Assembly: GCF_021155765.1 (NCBI RefSeq)
Contig: NC_060105.1
Span: 8,163,001-8,227,000, forward strand
DNA from: Diprion similis
Taxonomy: Eukaryota > Arthropoda > Insecta > Hymenoptera > Diprionidae
DNA: 64,000 bases
Direction: 5' to 3'
Numbering within the stretch: the stretch's first letter is position 1; each line of letters starts with the position of its first letter. The notes under the pieces were generated by a model. It ran no database searches. It saw nothing but the letters and a program-made list of their open reading frames with translations, and was not told the origin of the DNA. This document shows, in pieces, positions 41,701 through 51,723 of the stretch. Both the position numbers and the translations under genes were made by a program.

Positions 41701-43406
41701 GATAAAGAGAGAAAGAGAAAAAAAAAATTTAACAAACCGTTATATTACGCGCGTTACGAATTCGTGTAAATTCATGATAAATGATCGATCACGCCATTGT
41801 CGGTATCTCGGTAGATTAACGGTACAAGTCGACGTAACGTAGATCATAGTAATGCAAGAGGTTTTCGAATTTCGCAAGCCATGAGCATCGCGGATGCAGC
41901 CGGCATACTAATTGCAGCGAGTTTGTCGCGATCAGTCCATTCTCACTTATTTCAAGACCCCGATGTTTTTCAAGCATTGTTCCGCATTCTTGTTGCGCCC
42001 TATTGTTCACCCTTCGAAACCCGAAGCATATCTGGCGTATAATTAATCGTCAAAGGAGTGAAATCACTCCTACGAATTGCGTGGAAGTATGAATCCGATG
42101 TAGAATGAGTGATTGAAGATGACGAAACTCAATGATAGGTATTCCTACGCAACAATTGCGGTAACCTGGGAGATGTTGCAGGTCTGTGTTCTTCTACGAA
42201 GAAGGGAAAGTGCGGAGTAGAGGGTAGGAGGGTGATTTTTTCTCATATATGGTGTATTCCAATGTTATGTAATGTAAATTTAACGCTTCGGAAGAGGTGA
42301 GGTATATATTATCGGCATAAATTTCTTACCGTAAGGCCGGAAGTGGTTTTCATCTTGGGCACAGCCGTCTAGTAGAAAAAACGTAGGCGATAATACGCGA
42401 TCTATTTTTAGGCGAGATTTATTAGAGGCCTGCGGTTTACCTATCGAACCACAAATATCAATACCGTGGAATTCCTCGGCAGGGCGTGACATAATCGTTT
42501 TACGAATCAAGACATCACGCCCGTCTTTTAAACATACATCAACGTCTTGAAATTTCGAATTTTGAAAAGATACGAAGACTCCATTGCATATTCCGATTTT
42601 CTTTGGTGGCGAAAATTGAAGTAGATAAAGAAAGAAAACTTTGACGAAAAGTCAAAGCTTCGAATCGTCCGAAACTCGACGCTCAAATTTCCGAAAGTAT
42701 GAAAATGAGGAAATTCAAAAATCTGAAACATCGAAATTCTGAATGATCTAAAATATTCAGCGATGTGAATGTCTGGCTTCGTGAAATTTCGACACTTTGA
42801 TCTTTCTTTGTTTTGTAATTCCGATTCTTCTGATCTTTGACACCCACTCGTTGAGTAAACAACGCCGTGTGAGTATATATTTTAATTTTCGTAATTTGAC
42901 TCTATCAAAAAATTATTTTTCGAAATTTTCCTCGATCTTGAACTTGAATATTCGTTATCTTTCATTTCGGTACTTCAAGTTTTTCCACAAAATAACTCGG
43001 AATTAGGCGTCTCCGGAACTTTTAAAATTCGGAACTTCAACTCCACCCCAAACAAGCAAACAAATCACCCTCTATTTCCTTCTCTCTCTGATTACAGACA
43101 GCCAATTAAAAAGCGGCGGGAGAAACGTGAAGATTATGGATTCGTCTACGAGGAACTGGTACTATGAGTTGTGAATCAACAGCCAAAGATACGATTCCCG
43201 CAGTTTCAAACAGAACCGAAAAGGCAAGGACGAAGGAGAGGAAACGGGTTACAGCAGCACAAATGCAGGCAATTAACAGGTGCAACTTGCAACACGTGAA
43301 GTAGTGCCAGTCGTCCATAAAAAAAAGGGACCATCTTTACTGCTGAGGTAATCAGTGATTCGAATTCGAATTCCATCGTCGGTGCAGCGTCAAATTCAGA
43401 ATAAAA

Positions 43407-45963
43407 ATGGCGCCAGGCGGTGAGAGAGTTCCGTCAACGACGTGCACGACTGAAGCGGAAGTCGAACTGCCCGATAAGAACATGAATACAAAATGTCCTG
43501 AAAACGTTCAGAACGGATCGTTGAAAAACGGGGAAGAACGCGACTCGCAAAGAACCACCGATGTTTACATCCCGAGAATCAAATGGCCCGATCTCTTCGT
43601 TCAGATATTCGTTCACGGAGGATGCATCTATGGACTCTACCTCATCTTCACCGAGGCCAAACTTTTATCAGCTTTATGGGGTAAGAGATAACCGGAATCA
43701 TGTCAAAACTCCCCTCGTTTTACGTCGGAGGAATAAAAAGATCTGCTCGTTTTCGTAGTTTTACAATCTTGTATCTGTAATGTCTAGACGAGTTAAAAAG
43801 AAATTATGTATGTATCATAGTTTGTTGATACGTCGTAGTACGTATGTATACTACTCGTATCAGTTCCGAGATTTATAGTCTCGTCTTATAGTTGTGATTA
43901 AATATATGTAATATTTCCATCTGACGCGTATCAGAGAGACCCTATAATCACTCGTATTTCATATTTCGTGTATATCACGTTAATAATTTATTCATTTACT
44001 CTTTTAGATTCATCGAAACAAATTATCGTGTGCGTAAAAAGTAAAAGATAATATTCGGTATACATATAAGTTATGCGTAAAAAACATGAATTGTTAAGTA
44101 ATCGTTCATCATCTGCAAGACTACTCGGATGTCGTAATGTTCAAAGTTTATGGTCAGTTTCTCAGACTTCTTAAAAAAGAAAAAAAGAATAAAAAAATTT
44201 GGCCCTCTCAAAAACTGGAGGAATCCATTTGCAATTAGAGCGTAAGTAAATTCAGTTTTCTCCTCTATTTTTGAAAGTGATCGTAATCGTCATCTTGAAA
44301 TGCACCAAGGGTGAAGGTTTTCTCTTATAAAAAACGGCTGACTCGACCTTGAAAATTCACGTTTGGGTGAAAGTTGAGAAACACGCCGGCGCCAAATTGA
44401 TCGCTGCGGTAATATCGGTAAATCGAATTTGGTTATGACGTTGACCGAGTGCTGAATGCGTCACGCTATCTGAAAGGGCCGAAGAGTTATGGCACGAGAT
44501 GGTAGATTGTTATTAAAGCAAACTTTATTGAGCTTAGATTTTTCGAGTCACGTGACGCGTGAATGCGTGTGTTGTTTAGAAAAGTGAATTCTCCGGTGGG
44601 AATAAGGAACGAACAATTTCGTAATCGAATTTTTTATTGAATTTAAATAAACTTTCAGCATTCGTAACGATCTATACGTCGGGCTTTGGCATCACCGCTG
44701 GAGCGCACAGATTATGGTCACACAGAGCATACAAGGCCAAGTGGCCGCTGCGTCTCCTCCTCGTTCTTCTATTCACGATAACCGGACAAGTGAGTATATT
44801 CGTAGTTTGAAACGAGAAAAAACCGTTAGGTCATAAATTAACTCTTAACGTTAGGCAGAAACTAGGATTTGAAGGGATGGTCTGACCTCAGAGTTTATAT
44901 GCAGAACGAAATCCTGGAAACGTAGGTCTTGTTCGAAAAAAGAAACATCAATTTTTTATCAACGTTTCGACCCTTATGGCGTGGGCTCTTCTTGGGACAT
45001 GCATTTGTTTAATATGTATATTAGGGTGGCACAAAAAAACTGACTATCTTTTTTTTTTGAGTCTCGTCTGACAAAATGTTAGTTTTTGATGTTTTAAGAG
45101 CCCACTCCAAAGGACAGCTGAAAAAAAAAATTTTAAGAGGTCGCTCCAAATTTTTTAAAATGTCAAAAATCGTCAAAAAATTATATTAAAAAAATTATAT
45201 TTTCAGTATTTTGTTTGATTTTTAATTCATGTCGTGGTGTATTGTTATCGATTCTTTCTGACTAAATTGAACAAAAAAAATTTATGATATTTTAATATGA
45301 ATATTAAAAGGTCGCTCAAAAAGATCCAAAGAAACGCACCAAAAAATTGAAAAAAAATTATGAGCGACCTTTCAAAATTCAAATTTTGAACTGAAACTTT
45401 CGGAAACTTATTTTCTTTTGTCTATAAAATTATACCGTAACGAGGAAAATTTTTTTTTAAAAATAACTAAATCGATTTTTGACGATTTCTGACGTTTTAA
45501 AAAATGTGAAGCGACCTGTTAAAATTTTTTTTTCCAACTGTCCTTTGGAGTGGGCTCTTAAAACATCAAAAACTAACATTTTGTCACACAAGACTCAAAA
45601 AAAAAAAAAAAGTCGGTTTTTTTGGGCCATCCTAATGTATATTTAGATAATCTTTAAGAACTAACTTACGTTAGTAAATTAACAGCACTATCAAAAAAGC
45701 TTAGACGTACTCGAAGGCCAAAGCCAGAAACGCTCACTTCGGAAGAAAGTATCTTCGAAAAAGTTTCATGGCGTTTTTTGAATCAGTCGATTTATTCGCA
45801 AACTGTATGGTAGCCATGTCTAATTCGTGACTACAAATAAAAAACTCAAATTTGTTTAAACTTCCATTGCGACATCCTTCTAAGAAACTATCGTATGTCC
45901 CTGGATGCTTGACATTGCATAGTCAAAGAATTAGAAGAAGTACGAAAGTCTTCTTCACTGTAA

Positions 45964-46019
<56 letters not shown>

Positions 46020-47871
46020 TGGACGTGTCAATTTTTAGTGCCAATTCTATCCAATTGAACAGTCTATTCGAGATGTGTCTATAACGACGAAGAAACGTTT
46101 GCCCAGTTTATAGTTACGGAAGCAACAAGTTTCTTACAGGTGTTAATAAAAATATCAAATACGCAGTGAAAAGCAAAGAGGAATTGATGAGATAACGGTT
46201 TAAGGTATACGGACACGTCGACGAAGAAGTGAACTTTCACTCTAAATAAAAGGGTAATAATATTTTCCAGAGACACGTTTACGCCTGGGCGTTGGATCAC
46301 AGAGTGCATCACAAGTACAGCGAGACTGATGCCGATCCTCACAATGCGAAACGGGGCTTCTTCTTCGCTCACGTTGGATGGCTTTTTACAACTCCACATC
46401 CGGAAGTGGTCGCGAAACGAGACGCGGTCGACATGAGCGATCTTGAGGCAGACCCGATAGTCATGTGGCAAAAGCGGTGAGACTTTCTATCCGAACAAAA
46501 CTCTATTCTCGTTAATATCGTTTTTACGGCATGGGCATTGAAAAGTTCACTTTTTGTGGCAGTTTTCGTTTCGTAAAGTGACGCTTTATACGGCAGCGAA
46601 CAAAGTTGCGGAATAAAGTCTTTATTCCGTAGTTTTGATGCGCAGTTCGAAGTGCGCATCCCAAACTGCCGAATAAAGTAGCTTCGTCGAACAGATCGCG
46701 ACATAACCTCACTCTTCGTTTTGCTTTTCAATGCCCATAGCGTAAAAAATATTGTATGTCGCACGCCCGTAAACCGTTTTTTGGCTCAGATAATTTCAGT
46801 ACTCGATTCCGGCTCACCTTCAGCTCGTCCTGAAATCTTTATCCTTGCCAAAAAAACAGGAGGTTTACGGGCATGCCACATAAATAGCTATTGTCGTGCA
46901 TGCGATGCGACCAGAATCACCAACGAACGAAGCCAACCCTGCTGGAAATGTTCGTGCAAATAATTTCAATATCTCTTTGCAGCAGGTGTAGGTTAGACGC
47001 GTCAATTACGGTCACCATTTTAATGCTCTATGCTTATTAATTTAACCTATAATATTGTCGATATTACTAAATTTAGAAAATTTGCGACAGAAGTATTTAA
47101 CACTTGGTCTACTTTTTTGTTAAAAAATTATCGTATTCGGGTGGATCAAAGCGCTGTTCATAACTTCCGGTTACACGTAGTAACGTTGATCAGAACTGGT
47201 ACCAAGGTGACCAAATCCGGTACACCCACAGTATCTATAGCTCGTGGTTTATCATTGATGGAATGACCCTTAGGTTATACGTGCCGCTCTTCGCCCTCCT
47301 GGCAATTGGATTTCCGGTCGCCGTGCCATATTACTTCTGGGACGAATCCCTGTGGATATCGTTTTGGGTGAACTTCAATTTCCGGTTCTGCGTAACCCTG
47401 AACATCGCCTTCTTCGTGAACAGTGTTGCTCACATGTGGGGCCAGAAGCCTTACGACAAGTATGTATTCACTCTCCGACTCCATATATCGAGCGTGCTTT
47501 CAATGCCAATTGAACTTGAACTTTGAATAAACTTATCCTTTCGACAAATTTTCAGGAACATATCGCCCGTGGAAAATATCGCCGTATCGATAGCCGCGTT
47601 GGGCGAAGGATGGCACAACTACCACCACGTCTTTCCGTGGGATTATAAGACTGGTGAATTGGGAAGCTATTCGTTCAACATAACGACGGGCTTCATAGAC
47701 ACGTTTGCCAAGCTTGGTTGGGCCTACGACCGAAAATACGTCTCGGCAGAAATGGTCAGGAGGAGAGCCAATCGCAGCGGTGACGGAAGTCACATTTGGG
47801 GTTACGGGGACACCGACATCCCGCCGGAGGACCTCAAGGAGTTGGAAGTCATGGACCGGAAATCGGTGTAG
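43407..47871 (+). CDS. Acyl-CoA desaturase 2, complete
   Basis: Five plus-strand exons (43407-43680, 44659-44789, 46271-46476, 47274-47459, 47556-47871) join in frame to 370 residues. The start is AAAAATGG; a strong acceptor at 43096-43097 suggests that exon also carries about 310 nt of 5' UTR. Donors are GTAAGA, GTGAGT, GTGAGA and GTATGT. All nine histidine ligands are present: HRLWSH (108-113), HRVHH (145-149), NSVAHMWG (H257) and HNYHH (286-290). The 40-60 N-terminal residues are polar and poorly conserved, as is usual in the family. The signature after junction 4/5 reads SPVE, close to the NPVE type associated with Δ9 activity on C16/C18 acyl-CoA; specificity is inference. The product should be an ER-membrane, cytochrome b5-dependent acyl-CoA desaturase. 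Intron 2 contains a MITE and intron 3 two fold-back elements, all intronic and without effect on the frame. Confidence 0.96.
45024..45632. mobile_element. Non-autonomous MITE with long inverted repeats, copy B (intron 2 of desaturase 2)
   Basis: The element is 609 bp, starts GGGTGGCACAAAAAAAC, ends with the near inverse, and is flanked by TA at 45022-45023 and 45633-45634. The asymmetric central part, with the GATTCTTTCT and TTACGGTATAAT landmarks, matches copy A (15731-16341) in reverse complement, so the two copies are inverted relative to each other. No transposase is present. Confidence 0.85.
45965..46019. repeat. (ATCA)n tetranucleotide microsatellite
   Basis: About 13 ATCA units with one AATA interruption, in intron 2 of desaturase 2. 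Confidence 0.95.
46521..46748. mobile_element. Fold-back MITE-like element 1 (intron 3 of desaturase 2)
   Basis: Terminal arms of 25 bp (46521-46545 and 46724-46748) match at 23 positions in inverse orientation; the core is GCATTGAAAAG. Inverted similarity continues inside (TTTAT-CGGCAG blocks), so the whole 228 bp can fold on itself. The flanks ATATCG and ATATTG could be an imperfect 6-bp target duplication. Confidence 0.65.
46757..46880. mobile_element. Fold-back MITE-like element 2 (intron 3 of desaturase 2)
   Basis: Inverted arms of about 45 bp begin TGTCGCACGCCCGTAAACC and end GGTTTACGGGCATGCCACA. The loop is about 30 bp. The element is flanked by TA on both sides (46755-46756, 46881-46882). 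It sits 8 bp from fold-back element 1. Confidence 0.65.
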
Positions 47872-48345
47872 ATTGCATCTGCTGCGATCAGATCGGGACC
47901 AGATGCTGCAGCCTGTCCCGGTGAATCACGATCAAAATACTTACAATAACGTCACTTTACGCCTCCTCCGAATAATTCTATACGTTACATATATATATAT
48001 ATATATATGTACAAAAACGTAGAGAAACATATAAAATACGTGAAACCGGTCAACGCTCGAAAAATAACGTGAATCTGCGGAGAGAAACTGCAGCAGTAAT
48101 ATATTATGATAATTAATAACATGCCAATGCTATTTACGCGACGGATTTACGTACATAATTTTACTTATTTATTTATCGATATATTGTTGTTGTTGTTTTT
48201 TTTTTTTTTTTTTCTTTCCCCTATTCGAATACATACGCATGTATATGAAATAACGTCGGTTATTATCTATTTTGAAAACCACTGACAATCTAACAAATGC
48301 GCGTAGGTAAAAGTATTCGATCTCTTCTGGCATATTGTAATGTTT

Positions 48346-48351
48346 AATAAA
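48346..48351 (+). promoter_or_regulatory. Candidate poly(A) signal of desaturase 2 (AATAAA)
   Basis: Canonical hexamer about 475 nt after the stop codon. Later hexamers exist in the same AT-rich tail, so the true 3' end is uncertain. Confidence 0.3.
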
Positions 48352-49788
48352 ATTATGATATATTGCAGTACGAATGCATTCAATAATTCTACGTTCATTC
48401 TATAGATCGTATAAGTATTACGTTGATTCGATACAGACGAAAGAATTCCGCGAAATAAATTGTAAGACATGCATTACGTAAGAATATAATTAACAAGCAC
48501 AGGAAACAAGTAAAATGCGACTTGAATGTGAAAAAAAGAAATGCTTTTTTAAGAAAAAAAAAAAAAAAAAAAAAAACCATCTACATATGTATAATTAAAA
48601 ATATATTTCCGGGCCAGTTGAGCTTTTCTTTACTTTATTTCTTATTAACGAGACGTTAAAAATTTAATAAAAATCCCTTGGCATTTTCGTGAATTGTGCA
48701 CACGTGCATTCTATTGGACATTTTCTTCGAAATATTAAAAATCATTTCTCAAGTATGAAACATACAGCGGAGACGATGGTGGTGAATTATTCCATACGTG
48801 CATAGTGATCTGGAAAAATTTTCGAACGTGGTTTTGACGTTACATCTTTTTTTCGCTTACATTAAAAATAAAATTCAAATTCCACTATCAGAAATAATAT
48901 TAATAGGAATAGAAAATCCTTCGTTTCGACATCTAAGATCGTTATCACGCAAAGAAGTTTACCGGGTAACTATGCCTACTTACATAGATATTTAATTTAT
49001 ACACAATATAACAAATAAAAAATCTGCAGGTAAACCGACGTACTTTTATTATTGCGAATTTCAAGTGACTTAAAAGCCTGTAAACTATAATACCTTGAAT
49101 TACCTCAAACCGACTTAACAAGCCTTTTTCTTATGCCTATACAATGTATAATAATACCTTATGTATGTAACGATTTTATGTATACCTATGTATAATATAA
49201 ATATAAATATAAACATAAATATAAATACGCCTGAGCACAATGTTGCTTCGATTTCTGGTCAGTGCCTTTTCGCGATAGGCATATGATCGACGTAAACTTT
49301 TTGACTGTATACACTGTACAACACGCGATGAAGCTTACATGTGTGAATGTGCACGTAGGTTCGTATACATATATGTGCGTACGCGACTACGTTAATCAGT
49401 GTGTAGAATAAATCGTGTGAAATTCTGTGGTCGTTCAAAATTTGACACGCGAATCAATTACCCGGTTGATAATAATTTATACAAATATTTCTAAATTGAG
49501 AAGAGATGAGAAAGTGTTCTTTTTTTTTTTTTTTGTTTTTGTTTTAATCAGTATCATTACACACATCCGATGATTATTCTGCACATGTCCTACGAATTGT
49601 CTATGCTACCGTGTTGCGTGCTATTTTTATATTATGCATACCTATGTGTGAGAGAAAAAAAATATTATACCTTCCAAGTATATATATGAATAAAACAGAG
49701 ACCATATTTAAATCAAATAGAAGTTTATAGATCGATATCTATTTTATGACAACAAACATGTACATCGATACGTCGTATAACTATTTGA

Positions 49789-49789
<1 letters not shown>

Positions 49790-49819
<30 letters not shown>
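49790..49819. repeat. Poly-A tract
   Basis: Homopolymer run of about 30 A. Confidence 0.9.
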
Positions 49820-49820
<1 letters not shown>

Positions 49821-50670
49821 AATTTAAGTCAGTTTAATGCCTTCGCACAAATATTCGATGTATAAACGATCGCCCGAAAACGATTCGTATTTTTCGAAAT
49901 CTTATATGCCACTGAAATAAGTAAATTGATAAGGAATTAGCAGAAAAAAAAATTGAAAACAAAACTAAACGAAATAACGTCAAGTTAAATGGTACCGCGT
50001 TACTCGAGGCGATATATGCAGTTTAATGCAAACGATTATACTACTACATATTAGGCGTTTTTCTGTATTCAAACTCTGTTGACAAAAAAGAGATTTAATA
50101 TATTATACATATAAATATATTTTATTATTTATGTAAAATGTGTTCTATCGCCTAGCATCGTTTTAAGCTCTTTTTTATAGTAATATATAAATATAAATAA
50201 ATAATATAATAGATACGCTGCAACAATAGATACATAACAATAACAATAACAACAACAATAACAATAATAATAATAATAATGTAGCGCAGTGTAAAGTGAA
50301 ATATATTATTATATAGCATGTAGGTGTTGTGGTATGACTTGACAGTATTCCGTCGCATTGTTGCATTGTTAAAATAATAGTTCATTTCCATTATTTCTCT
50401 ATCACTCTATTTTCATTTCTTTCACGTTAATTGTGTACGAGAAATTATATAAAGTTTAATCAATATTATCGTTATATATACAATTATACATATACACATA
50501 CATGCGTTGCGAGATATTTATAGACATTATACATAAATGTATATTCGAACGTTGATAATCAAATATGCAAAATAATTGTACTCGGAAAAGTGTTTTTCAT
50601 TATACCTGTATGATTTCACGACCCAAACACAGATCCCAGTGATCAATCCTGATCAGAATCTCTAAGCGTC

Positions 50671-50672
<2 letters not shown>

Positions 50673-50702
<30 letters not shown>
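50673..50702. repeat. (CT)n microsatellite
   Basis: Uninterrupted CT run of about 15 units. Confidence 0.95.
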
Positions 50703-50705
<3 letters not shown>

Positions 50706-51723
50706 CATCTGCGGTCAACTGATTTTATATTTTCTTTGCACCACTTTGACCTTCAGTTTTTTTGGACTTTGGAAATCAAAGGTGACTGCGCAGTGTATCG
50801 ATGAAAATAGCACCTGCGTCACGAGCGAGAAATAACATGTATATATACGCAGCTGAAGGGAAATCCCGGCGACCGTCGACAATACTGTTTCTCACTTTCA
50901 GTGCGTGTATTAAACACGTGTAAAGTAAAGAATGTGAATGAAAGTTCAGGTGTGGGTGGGCGGAAAATCATACACTAACGATAAAATAATATTCGGACTC
51001 TTCGTTACAGTCCAAAGAAAATTCGGGCCGTGTAACGTTTCTCGAAAATTTCAGATTGGATCGGTAGGCTAGTCGTGACGGTGTTCACAACAAAATGCCG
51101 ATGCTTTCGGTTTCAAAGGTCGTTTGGAGACACCGCAAATTTAATTTTATGCTTCGGTCACTAGCATGTCACACAACAGGCCATGCAGCAATCGATTTAT
51201 GAAAAAAAATTTATTCAGAAAAATGAAAAAACGCACCTCAAGCTAATTCATGTCCGAGAAGCTCTGTTGAAAAATTCTATGACAACTTCAAAGACACCAT
51301 GAAAATCCGTTCCATATTTTTATCGATTTGCCAGATTTCTATACGATCTCATTGGGAATTGGAAGAAATCAGATGGATTCCATCGAATATTTATCGAAAT
51401 TCATGGATTCTTTTTTTGCTGTAAAACGGACTCACGCGTGGTCGTAGAGAAAAAAAAAAAGCAAGGCAGCCTGTAACTTACCGAAGGAAATGACAATGTG
51501 GAATTCCAAGGTGGTTAATGAGATTTCACGGAGGTCGCGTGGGGTTAAGCTTAAGCGAAATGTTGAACAGGTTCTGCCGGTTGTTCTAGTCATTCTTCGA
51601 ATCTCTCCGAAGTCAGACGGTGCGATAATTCTCCAGGACGTCAAAACACTAGTCGAAGGATACGGCGAGGTTTTTCAGACTCTAACTCGCGACTGAAACG
51701 GTTAGATAAAAAGGCTGAAGAAG

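Larger units (their letters stand above)
29940..43097. other. Gene-poor region upstream of desaturase 2
   Basis: If the 29.2-29.9 kb block is the first exon of desaturase 2, this whole stretch is its first intron. It is AT-rich and has no coding frame I can support. It holds a fold-back region near 38 kb, a poly-C tract, a GA microsatellite and a short GC-rich patch at about 34.53-34.62 kb, which are listed separately. The last 500 bases (about 42.53-43.02 kb) contain many degenerate short repeats of a TTCGAAATT-like word. Confidence 0.4.
47872..51723. other. Interval between desaturase 2 and desaturase 3
   Basis: Very AT-rich DNA with poly-A, TA and CT tracts. The left part is probably 3' UTR of desaturase 2: possible poly(A) signals are AATAAA at 48346-48351 and further ones near 49,400 and 49,690. 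No additional gene is supported. Confidence 0.45.

Noticed and set aside
45965..46019. Regular repeat that could be mistaken for a CRISPR or satellite array
   Set aside because: It is a plain ATCA microsatellite with no spacers.
46079..46764. Long minus-strand frames across exon 3 of desaturase 2
   Set aside because: Antisense shadows of the exon and of the fold-back element.
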